DNA of 64,000 nt from Amblyornis subalaris (Eukaryota > Chordata > Aves > Passeriformes > Ptilonorhynchidae), in NCBI GenBank assembly GCA_018881555.1, contig JACAXG010000065.1, positions 829,042-893,041 of the forward strand, in the 5' to 3' direction. Within the stretch, counting starts at the first letter, position 1. Each line of letters starts with the position of its first letter. Position numbers and translations under genes: made by a program. The notes under the pieces were generated by a model. It was given only the letters and a program-made list of their open reading frames with translations. It was not told where the DNA came from and did not search any database. Below are positions 51,213 to 61,830 of the stretch, piece after piece.

Positions 51213-51398
51213 AGAGCAACAGTCTGCTATACCTGTGATCTACAATGAACGCCAAATCTGCAATCAGCAAAGAAATTTTTGCCCCACATGATGAAAGGAT
51301 GCTGGGAGCTGTTCAAGTGAAAAGAAGAACAAAAAAAAAGATTCCTTTCCTAGCTACTGGGGGTCAGGGTGAATATTTAACATACATCTGCCTATCAG
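51213..51398 (+). other. STXBP6 exon 2 (first coding exon), splice-bounded
   Basis: The exon follows a pyrimidine-rich acceptor (TTTTATTTTTAG, ending 51212) and ends at CTATCAG|GTAAGATT, a near-consensus donor at 51398/51399. The first 32 bases are 5' UTR and the remaining 154 are coding. The ATG has A at -3, a good context. The intron after it is phase 1: the last base, G, begins codon 52, which is Val in the known protein. Confidence 0.9.
51245..51398 (+). CDS. STXBP6: Syntaxin-binding protein 6 (amisyn), N-terminal 51 residues
   Basis: I recognise the translation as the N-terminus of amisyn, starting MNAKSAISKEIFAP and ending GGQGEYLTYICLS. It matches the vertebrate protein almost residue for residue as I remember it. 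Amisyn is a cytosolic and peripheral-membrane protein of about 210 residues. It has an N-terminal PH-like, phosphoinositide-binding domain and a C-terminal R-SNARE-like coiled coil. It pairs with syntaxin-1 and SNAP-25 in place of synaptobrevin and restrains exocytosis in neurons and secretory cells. This exon holds the start of the PH-like domain, including the basic patch KRRTKKK (residues 26-32). The PH remainder and the SNARE motif lie beyond the window. Residue 15 is His where I remember Leu, and residue 2 is Asn where mammals have Ser. Codons 29-32 contain a run of nine A residues with the frame intact. The gene continues past 64000, so this is a partial CDS. Confidence 0.95.
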
Positions 51399-52251
51399 GT
51401 AAGATTAATGACTTGGACATCCAGTTGTTTGTTTAGGCTTATCTTTGATGAACTGATTAGATGTTGTCTCTAGCCATAAGGGGCTGGGTGATTCCAATCT
51501 TAATAATGTAATCAGAGAATTATAGCAGTTACACCTTTTGTCTTGAGGAACCACATGCTGTAGGTTATTAATATTTATGTAGTATAATAAATTGAACAGG
51601 TGGTTTCATTGTTTAAAAAACTCCTAGGTGTTCTCTCACAGCATAGCTGCAGAGTATGAACAAATAGAATATTTGGTAACAGTCTTTGTTTAGTGAGATT
51701 AAGACATTTCTTAGAAGGATGAACTTTTCAGGACATTAAAATGATATGAAATTTAATTTTTTATGCCATATTACAATGTATGCCAATTGAGTATGTGTGA
51801 ATACCTTTGGTATTTTAGGGTGATTTAGTCACTTAGGTTTTTAGGTGTATCAGGTGCTCCCTTTGAGTGTGTGGATCTTGCTGGAAGTACAACTAGTGGC
51901 CAGAGGAAGAAGTGTTCTATGAATCTCAGAAAAGTGCAATTATTTTTGGATTAAATGAGAGAGAGTACTTTGTGGACTCTAAAATTGGTTTGTTTGGGTT
52001 TTTTTTTTTACGTAATGTTAACACTTTCAAAGCATAGGAGGTAAAACCCAGTGACTCTACTACTGGCATCNCACACCTGCCCAGAAAATGTACACTTATT
52101 GAATGTTATTGAATGAGGTGTTACTTGTATGCATATATACAAATGCTTGTGTTAAAATATAAGCTGCAGAGGATATGCACACACATATTGAAGCCAGTGA
52201 GACAAAACAGAAGACTTTTCATTTACAGCTGAGTATTCTGCTTGTCATTAT

Positions 52252-52720
52252 AGGATAATAGAATATCCTGAGTTGGAAGTGACCTACAAGGATCATTGAG
52301 TCCAACTCCTGGCCCTGAATTCTGGTAACCCCAAAAGTGACACCATGCGTCTGAAAGCATTTCCAAATGCTTTGTGAACTCTGGTAGGCTTGGTGCTGTA
52401 ACCAGTTCCCTGTGGTGCCTGTTCCAGGGTTTGAATAAAGAACTTATTCCTGATACCCAGCCTAAACCTTCCCTAACATGGTTTTGTGCTGTTCCCTCAG
52501 GTCCTATCAGTGGTCACAAGAGTGAAGAGATAGGTGCATGACCCTCTGCTTTCCCTTGTGAGGAAGCTGTAGACTACAATGAGGTCTCCCCTCCGTCTCC
52601 TATTTTTTAGGCTGAACAAACCAAGTGACTTCAGCCATTCTCCCCACATACAGAGCATCAAGGAAGGGTTTAAAGATTGATTCACCTAGGCTTTTCTCCA
52701 GACCTGTGGTTGGGATACTC
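52252..52720 (-). mobile_element. CR1 LINE 3' end, antisense
   Basis: The plus strand starts with AATAGAATATCCTGAGTTGGAAGTGACC, the reverse complement of the CR1 terminus. It continues through the typical antisense 3' UTR blocks (AGTCCAACTCCTGGCCCTG, CAGGCTTGGTGCTGTAACC, GCCTGTTCCAGGG, CTAAACCTTCCC) into the ORF2 tail (GAGGTCTCCCCTC, then GCTGAACAAACCAAGTGAC). Similarity fades near 52700-52720. It is a typical 5'-truncated copy, diverged and small-indel rich. Confidence 0.9.
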
Positions 52721-55545
52721 TCTTTGGGTGTAAGAATTGCATGTTTCAATCCTCTCAAGTTGTAGAGGAAACTGAATTTAGGCCTCTCATCTCTTAAAGA
52801 AATGTTCAAATTGCTAACCTTTTGAAGCAAAGCTCAACTCTTCTTCCTTTGGCAGTCATATTTTTCAAATGTCAGTCCAATTTTTTTTCTAAGTCTTCTC
52901 CTTGTAAAGTGCAATCATGTTCTAGGTCTGTGCAATAAGTTTTGGAATACACAGGTGTTTGATACCCATGTTCGTATGGTTCATATGGATGAAAGGTTAG
53001 AGATGTGATCTGTTCTTACAATTTTCTGTAGGTTAACCCTATTCAATAGGTGGATTTTTTTNAAATTTTTTTTTAAATTGCTATTCTGGAAAACTTAGCC
53101 CTCCTTCAGGTCCCCCACCCCATATTCATAAGTATCAGTCTATATGGATTTTAAGACATTGAATGATCTTGAATGCATCTATTGTTTTTCTGCAATAGGA
53201 TAGCATATTATGAGTAACGAAGAAATAGCAGGTGTCCTGACTTGAGCAGTTTGTCGCTGATGATAAGGAGAAGCATTCAGGATCTAAATAAAACTACTGT
53301 GTAGCTGACACTGGATAGCGGTATTGCAAGAACACTCACACGTGGCTCACTATTGCGGGGTTTTGCACAGATCTGAGACCAAGTTTTTTATATATGTTTG
53401 TAGTTTATATTATTAAAGTACAGTATGATTGCTAATTTCAGTAGGCAACAAAGTGGCTAGGGAGGGGACTGCCTGGCTGTGTTTGATGTCACATTCCAAA
53501 CAGTCTGATCAGAAAGATTATGCAATTCAGTAGGGTCAAGTGCAATTAGTTATTTAGTTGGGAATCATCAAAGGCACAAAACCAAGTATTAGGGAGCAAC
53601 TGTTTCTGCCACTGTGTTTAAAAGAAATTGTGACAAGGATTAACTGTAATTTTTGCCTATTCTTGATAGCTGTGAAGCAATAATGGTTTTAGTTGCAGCA
53701 AGAAGTTCTGTTACAAGTTCAGAAAAAATTTCACTTTAGTAAGGTTAAGTTAATATGGTCATGGCAATTTAGCTGTGCCTCAAACGGTCCAAGATGAACT
53801 CTATCTTGGGATAACAGAATATACTTGATTACCTTCCTTTTTTGATGTGATTCAGCAATGAAGCAGACACAATGGTGGCTAGCTCTGAATGCAAGCAACA
53901 CATGCTTTAGTGCTGACTGTTGCAACACCTTTTATGCAAATGCCTTTATCAGCCTTTGACTCTTGTCCCATTTTTGCCAGGTTTGCTATGTATTAGGTAA
54001 ACAAAGTGACTGGAGTATCTCCGTGTTCATAGTTTCCTTGGACTAATTCAGTTTGGCCTTCACTAAAAGGAATGTATTAATTTACTCTTTAGAACAGAAT
54101 TTTTCAGTTGAAAGAATACACATAGAAACTGACTTCTTAAGGGATATAAATATTTGGGAATGTAAAATATCTTGTCTAGCTGTAGTTTCATCCAAGATAT
54201 GGTACAGAAAATGAAACATCAGCCAGTGTGATAGCTACTTTTATTTACTGCTCAGTTTGTAACTGAGAAATTACATGAATTGTTATAATCAGAGTTAAAT
54301 GTTTTCCTTTCAGTGTTGAATTGAATTTTGGTGTTGAAAATACATTCTATCATAGTTGTTGTTTATTTGCGTTTCTGTAAGCGTGGATAGAGATGCTGAT
54401 CTGGGAGAATGCCCTTAGGCCTCAGAGATTGGATAGGGAGCCATTGAAAGAGTCAAATATTGAGCAGAGCGAGACGGCAGAGTAAGGGAGATTCCTCCTT
54501 AATATTGGCATTTGAAATATGTACTGGATTTCTTTATTTTCCAATATTAAATACTGAGTTGGTTAGAAATATGCATTAATGCTCCAAACCTAAAGCCTGT
54601 GATCTGAAACTGGAGACAGATTAAGTTAAAGCTGTAGCAAGACTGCTTGACAGCCTGGTGGAAACCCAGCAGCTGGGTTACCTGCAGCTTTCTAGCCTGC
54701 TGTAGTGTTGAAGCTGGCCAAGTTAAACTGGCAAACAGAGCCAAGCCAGATCTGTAAGGAGTTATTTACTTGAAGAACAACAAGAAAGAAGTAGACAGAT
54801 GGGAAGCACAGAGGTGGGGCGGCTGTAGGCAGAATAGAGAAAATGAAAACGGGGATTTTTTGTAATGTAGAAGAGGAGTTAACACAGAGAAAAGAGAAGA
54901 AATTCAAAGCTGAAAGTGGATATTTATCACCTCCTCCGCACTAGCAGACCTAGTGATAGTTATTGGATCAGATCTAAGTTTTAATTTTGTCACCATTGTC
55001 TTACATAATTGAAGCATAATTGTTTAAAATAGTTCATAGCCTTATTTAGAATTCTGAATGAAGTATAAAATACTTAAAAGGTCACTTCAGAAATATAGGC
55101 CATTGGCCTACTTGCTTATGCACAATTCTCTGTGTGTTATTTCTTTGACACTCAATCATTACATTTTTTAAATAACTTTTATTATTTAAAAAGGATTTTT
55201 AATGTCATAGAGCATTGGAAATGTTCCAGTTTGTACATATGGATGTTGAGTTGACCTTTCATGATTAAATATCTATTGCACTTGTGGTGAACTGAATGAA
55301 CCAGATGGTTCCTTTTGAACCTGAATTCTTGTGTGTCATAACACTCTCAACTTAGTTGCACCAATCTTTCTAGTCCTTCTGCTGAAAACTTTAGAATTCG
55401 AGTGTAAAGTTGAAGTTCTTTAAAACCGAGAGTGAAACTTTTCCCCCCCATGGTTATGACTTTTAATAGTGTTCTTTCTTTGCCATCTGCAAATTAAATT
55501 AACATTGTCAGTTTAGGAGTTTTTTGGAACGGCTTTTGTGCAGAA

Positions 55546-56268
55546 TTATAATCTATCAAGAAAGGCACTAGAAAAGCCAAAAGGAAATGCAAAGAAATCA
55601 TAAGAAATAATACACAAAAATAAGATGCATATGCAGGGGGGGAGAGCATGTTGGGTTTTTCTCCCTTCTTTAAACGTTAACCTTATTGACCATATCACAG
55701 ACTTGTTCAAAAGATAGGCAGTCAACAGCTTAGAAGGATTTTTGCATTTACCACAATAAGCTTTTGGCTTTTGGGTTCTTTTTACTTCTGTTTCTAAGTA
55801 TACAGAGAGGTAAAGACTTGGTTTATAAGCTGAAATAGTTCTGTGAATATCCTCATTTGTGCACTTACAGCTGATACCTAACACCACTCAGTTACACTTG
55901 CAACGTGAGCTTTTTTGCACTTTGGTATTTTGGCTGTAAGTCCGTGGTGTCATGAAATTGTTTTTCCAATTACAAATTTGTTGTTCCTCCTGTACTGGCT
56001 GCTCGTGGAATAGGATGTTACCCAGGAATGACCTATATCTCATGCTCCTTTTAAGGTCACTTGATGTGGCTGCCAGAAACTGGCCATAATTTCCTGGGGA
56101 GTTCAAGGACAGGTTAAGTGCAATTGAGTTTTCATCATGGTGGCTGAACTGAAAATTGGGAAGTACTGAGAAGGATCTTCTTATCAAAAGAATTAAGTTT
56201 TCTCCTAATGTGTTCTTATTTTCCATTTGAGTTTTACTGAAATAATCTCCCAGGTTTTTTTCTGAAAT
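55546..56268 (-). other. Long nearly open minus-strand frame of unknown origin
   Basis: On the minus strand, one frame runs about 240 codons with a single internal TGA (at about 55890-55888). An ATG at 56226-56224 opens the first part. The two halves read ENKNTLGENLILLIRRSF... and VVLGISCKCTNEDIH..., ending in a hydrophobic stretch (ICILFLCIISYDFFAFPFGF) like a membrane segment. No family is recognised, and neither splice sites nor a poly(A) signal stand out. A run this long with one stop is unusual for AT-rich DNA, but composition bias could explain it. Confidence 0.2.
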
Positions 56269-59039
56269 TTCTTATTGAAGAAAACATCCTATTTTCAGGA
56301 GCTTATAGTGCAGAGGATTCTCACGTTTCCCTTTCAGGACATGAGAAACCAAAGTAAATGTCATTTTCCAGTGACTTTCCAGGAGAATGTTCTATTTGTC
56401 TGCCCATAAGGTGTATTGATGTATTACTCAGTATTTTGTGGGGTGGGGATAGAGGGTGGTGGTGGTATTTTCCCTCTGTTTAAATGATGTATTAAGGAGT
56501 GAGAATGATGCTTTAGTGTTCCTGATACTCTCTTTCCGACCTACTTAGATATCAGACTCTTCATTGAATATTTGGTTACTTATACAAAATAGGTTGTGAT
56601 TGACATAAGCGATTTGGTCAGCCCAGAAGAACACACCTGCCAAATGGTCCAGTCTTCTGCAAGCTCTGACCTGGACAGCTGTTCGCAGACATCTGCAAGC
56701 CAGCTGTGGGACTTTGCCCAGCCCCATGGACCCAGGCTGAACCGCAGGCTAAACATCTGGGCACAGATTGGGATGTTCAGCAAGGGCTGCCTGTTGCAGA
56801 TGTTGGCTTAGAGACTTGTGTTCTGTCTCTCAGAGAAGACAGTGTTAAGTATTTCTACATTTTGGATGAGTTCCTTGAATTTCAACCTGTCGTATAAAAA
56901 GTGTGGGTGCCATCACTAATTCTCTGCCTAACACTTCAGCATTTTATCTGAAAATATCTCATAAAACTTTCCTACTGTCAATGGACAAACTATTCGAGAA
57001 TTCACTGGAGAGGACTCTACAATCCAGAAAATGTAGAAAATCAATGTACTAATGCTTCTTTATTAGCTTTTTCAGTGTTGAAGTACAGACATGTTGGATA
57101 CTTTCTTCTACTGATCCTTTAAAACCTTCTTGTGCAGAGTCATTCGCTGCTTTTGCTTCAAGTTATTTAGGGATAAAACCTACACAGATACTGTGCAAAT
57201 TTTGCATTCATGTTGACTAAGTCAAAGTCATACAATTTGCTAGTGTGGGTGGAGTTAAATTGATGTAACATTCTGTGGTTTCCACGTATAAGTCATTAGG
57301 TTCCAGTCCAATGGCACCTTCTCTGTGTTTATTCCTGGACTTCCATGGACTGATGCCTCTGACTGCCTGGCAAGTGGTCACTGAAATTTTTTACCATTGC
57401 TCATGCAGCTGGTCTGGTGCAAATGTGTGCGCTAGAATTTCTGGTCATGACAAACAGGAACAACTTCAGTTGGCTTTTATTCGTATGAAGCCATTATGAC
57501 TAGCATTACAGTTGTAAAAAATAAAATACAGTGATGAAGATTCTATGAGGAGAGCCTTTTTTTTTTACTGGTGGGAATAACAAGTCATGACTATAGCTAG
57601 CTCTTAAAAGTTTTATAGTTTGCTGTTTGGGAAGAAGCTATGGAAGTGTGCCAGGAACGGCATTTAAGGTGACTGGTTTTGCCTTTAGGATAACAAGATG
57701 CTCTGAGAGATCTCTTGGGTTTACTTGCAGAGATATAGATAGATAGATATTTCATTATTTTTAATACAGTACTACATAGGTTAATTTTTTTCAGAATGTC
57801 CTCAGCACAGAGGGAAAAAAAAATCAATATATTTTCTGATGAATAATATACAACTATTTTTTCCCCATTCTACTGCTAGGTATCTTTTGATATGCTTAGG
57901 TATAAGTGTGTTGTCATATACCTTTGTAAAGTATAATCATACTAAATTATTTTATTTTTATTTAGTCTTTATACAGTAATTGTTTTTACTACCAGTAAGT
58001 AAGTAAATATACAGAAGTGTTTTCAGCCTTCATATGCTATTTCATGTATGCTTTAGCTTTTTTCCCACATTTCCAATTAATTTTTTTTATATTTTTCAAT
58101 TTGAAATGCTGGGAAACAATTTTCTGGATGTGTGCAGTGCACCATCTGTATAAAACTTAGTTGATTAATTGGAGCTCACGGAAGACATTTGAATACTCAT
58201 TTCTTCTAGCAATGGTGCAATCTTGAAAAATCAGCCTTCCTCGTCAGGAATGCTTTTTGCCTTGGTTTTTTTCCATGTCTGGATGGTGGAATAGGTTTAA
58301 TTCCACTTTCTTCTTTGCTTTGCTCCATTAATTTAGATAAAAAATTATTTGATCATTCCAGTGCTTATCTGTTCTACTTCTGAATGAGATAATGCCTTCT
58401 TGGAATTGTATATGTGACAGGTTACTCTTTTTTTTTTTACCGCTGAGTATGCTTTAGTCTGGTGCTCACATTTGTTGCTAGCAAACTTATTTCCAGTGCT
58501 ATCAAATTCAAAAATTTTATTAAATGCTGTCCAAAAAACCTACCATGTTTACTGATTGTAAGGAATAGTATAAAGGCAATTTCTGCATAATGTAAATGCT
58601 CAGTTGGAAAATACGTTTACAACGTCAAATAAATACACAAGAATGATTGACCTTTCATGGATGGGTACAATTTTCCCTTTATTAGCATTGCTTCAGAAGT
58701 CAGCCTGAGTGGAGTTAAAATTCTATCTAAAAGCGATAGGACTGAAGCAGGTCTCTTGAGCACCCCTACCTTGTCTTTACCAGGGTTTCTTTGAACCTTG
58801 ATTAAATATCATAGAAGCTTGGAGGAGTTTTCTGGTGCTTACTCTTCCTTTACTTCTCCTTTTGGAATAGCTGTCTAAAAAATTAATTAAAAGCTTTAAG
58901 TTAAAATTTTAAAGTTATTTGAATTTTATTTAGGCTTTTTAAAAATAAGGAAATAGAACTTTATGTATGCAGAGGCATAATATTATCATTAGCCTTTCTA
59001 CAGAGTGAACTAAGACCTCTTATAACCTTGAGGTTTTTT

Positions 59040-59375
59040 CACAGAATCACAAAATAAGCTGAGTTGGAAGGGATCCACAAGGATCATCGAATCCAACTCC
59101 TGGCCCTGCACAGGACACCCCAGAAGTCACACCATGTGCCTGAGAGTGTTGTCCAAACAATTGAACTCTGTCAGGCTTGGTGCTGTGACCACTTCCCTGG
59201 GGAGCCTGTTCCAGTGCCCAACCACCCTCTGGGTGACAAACCTTTTCCTAATAGCCAACCTAAACCTCCCCAACACCACTTCAGGCCATTGCATCAAGTT
59301 CTGTCACTGGTCACTCTAGAGAAGAGATCAGTGTCTGCCCCTCTTCTTCTCCTCATGAGGAAGTTGTTTTTGTTC
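59040..59375 (-). mobile_element. CR1 LINE 3' UTR copy, antisense
   Basis: This is a well-preserved reverse-complement CR1 3' end: CACAGAATCACAAAATAAGC, GAGTTGGAAGGGATCC, then CCTGGCCCTGCACAGGACACC, CAGGCTTGGTGCTGTGACC, GGGAGCCTGTTCCAGTGCCC and CTCCTCATGAGGAAG. It is cleaner than the 52.3-kb copy, so it is probably younger. It breaks off near 59375, its truncated 5' side. Confidence 0.92.
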
Positions 59376-60857
59376 TAAGAGAAATAAAAAATAAAATCCA
59401 AAAGACGTTTCAGAGCTTGTCTTCTCTAACATGAGCCTCTAGCCTTGCATGTGTGTTGCTCTAGATTAGCTGGGGGTTTTGTGTTTGTTTTAAACAACCA
59501 TAACAAGTTCTGTATTGTGTTTTGTGGTGAAAATTCAAATTCCTTTTTTCAGAACAGAGGAAAAACCAAACAAGCTTCTCTTTCTTCACTGTCTCATCTT
59601 TGTAATGGCTTCAAGGTGAAGGTTTAATTATCCAGGTATTTGTAGGGCAAATGAATGTCTAGCTCCTGTTGCTGTGTGCTCAATGACCTGTATTCACCAC
59701 TGTAAACTGGCCATAAGTTGGATAATGGAAAGCACTGCTGTTTTTTGAATTGTCACATGGCATGGTTACATTCATGTAGGGTACTCCGTGTGTCTAAATA
59801 AATATATATTAAATGTACACATATGCATATAGCTTCTATCTACTCTAGCTGTTCCCTTTGGGGCTCTAGATACTGTGGAAACAGTTATTTCCAGTAATGC
59901 TGGTGTAGTGTAACTGGTTGTGCTCAGACATCTCGTGTTGTGGCTTGGAAGAGTGGCCACACAGGCAAGGGTAATGTTTGTCTCAAAAACAGCCTTTCTG
60001 TTGCATCACAGCTCAGTAAATTGGCCACAATGTCCTCGTTTTGTGTTCAGTGCTAATATTAAGCTGTCAAAACATAATTGCCTTCATCTACCTATAAGAA
60101 ATTATTTTCATACTGACTACAGTTCTTAACCAAGGCTCTTTTCCTTTCTTTGTCAGAACATACTTGGTCTTTGTTACGCACTTCTGATATTTTAACTCTG
60201 TGTCCCATAAGGCGTTTTATAAGGTCAAATATCACTTTCTCATAATGATAATAAATTCCAAATTCCATTTTACAAAAGAAATTTAAAAATTTGAAGTTAT
60301 GTTAAGGAACTTTGAAAAGCAAAACTGGTGCATTTTGAGTGGAAGCTAGATTAACCTTCTCTTCATTATTGGTCTTTCTGTATTTATTGGAATAGAAGAG
60401 GGAAAATGATTAACTGCTTTGAAGGGTAGGTAGCATTTATCGATTGTATTCAGAATAATACCCTTAATATGTCTTGATTCTCTGATCGCTCCTGACTCTG
60501 AGTTGTCCAATGCAATGTAGCCAGTCCTTTTCCACAAGAATTTTGTGTAGGAGGACATCTTGTTACAGCAAAGCTACAGAATTATGTATTTGAAAGCATT
60601 TAGTCTTAAGATTGGTGTGGTTTGGTTTTGGTTTGCCTTTTTTCTTTTTTTTTTGTTAAGGTAGAGAAAGAATGTATGTGTGCTCCTGTGCATCCTGCCA
60701 ATACACTACTTGATCTAATTCACATGCAGGAAATATTTTCTAAATTGCAAGCTGAATATGTACAGTTATGTGTCTGCTGTTTGGCTCTCTCTTTTTTTTT
60801 TTTAAAACTCCTTCAGAATATAATTGTAGCAGATGGATAAAGCTTAACAGTTTACTG

Positions 60858-61830
60858 TGCATCAGTGGTGTTCCCCAGGGCTCAGTACTCAATATTGTGC
60901 CCAGTCCTGATTAGTATCTTGGTTTATTATCTGGATGAGGGGATCAATTGCAGCCTCAGAGAGATTACAGACAACAGCAAGTTGGGTGGGAGTGTTGATC
61001 GGCTGGAGGCCAGGAAGGCTCTGCAGGGGGATCTGGAAAGGCTGGATCAATGGACCACAGTCAATTGTATGAGAATCAACAAGGCCAAATACCAGGTCCT
61101 GCACTTGGATCAGAACAACAGCAGGCAGTGCTACAGGCTGGGGGCAGAGTGGCTGGAAAGCTGCCCAATGGAAAAGGACCTGGGGCTGCTGGTCAATAGC
61201 TAGATTGACATGATCCAGTGTGTGTGCCCAGGTGGTCAAGGCAGCCGGTGGCATCCTGGCCTGTATCAGCAATAGCGTGGCCAGCAGGACCAGGGCAGTG
61301 ATTGTCCCCCTGTACTCAGTGTTGGTGAGGCTGTACCTCCAATCCTGTTTTTCAGTTCTGGGCCCGTCACTGCAAGGAAGATGAGGTGTTGGAGCGTGTC
61401 CAGAGAAGGGCAGTGAAGCTGGTGAAAGGGCCTAGAGGGTAATTCCTGTGAGAAGCAGCTGAGGGAATTGGGGATGTATAACCTGGAGAAAAGCATGCTT
61501 GGAGGAGACCTTATCGCCCTCTACAACTCCCTGAAAGGAGGTTGTAACAAGGTGGGGATCAGCCTCTTCTCCCAGACGACTAGTGATAAGACAAGAAAAT
61601 GGCCTCAAGCTGCGCCAGGGAGGTTCAGGCTGGACATCAGGAGGAATTTCTTTGTAAAGGGGTTTTTAAACATTGGAAGGGATTGCCCAGGGTGGTGGTG
61701 GAGTCACCATCCCAGGAGGTGTTCAAGAAATGATTGGATGTGGCCATGGACTAGTTGACATGGTGATGTTCAGTCAAAGGTTGGACTTAATGATCTCAGG
61801 TCTTTACCAACCTAAATGATTCTGTGACTA
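60858..61830 (+). mobile_element. CR1 LINE, ORF2 C-terminal part plus 3' UTR, sense
   Basis: The copy starts near GTGGTGTTCCCCAGGGCTCAG, the SGVPQGS region of CR1 reverse transcriptase. It continues through sequence corresponding to DNSKLGGSVDRLE (the FADD box is degraded, reading ITDNSKL), the NKAKYQVLHLD, SCPMEKDLG and GDLIALYN blocks, and the RFRLDIRRNFF segment. It ends in a complete 3' terminus (GGTTGGACTTAATGATCTCAGGTC, then CCAACCTAAATGATTCTGTGAC). It has in-frame stops and frame slips and is 5'-truncated, so it is not active. It belongs to a different CR1 subfamily from the copy at 20.8 kb, judging by its wording in the 3' part. Confidence 0.92.

Noticed and set aside
56596..56811. 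GC-richer patch with a 71-codon plus-strand frame, considered as STXBP6 exon 3
   Set aside because: The translation does not match the expected amisyn continuation (VTNKK...) and no matching acceptor and donor pair frames it.
59064..59378. 104-codon plus-strand frame as a possible gene
   Set aside because: It is the antisense reading of a CR1 3' UTR.
60865..61272. Frames of 112 and 127 codons on opposite strands as possible genes
   Set aside because: Both fall within the sense CR1 copy. The plus frame is decayed CR1 ORF2 and the minus frame is its shadow.
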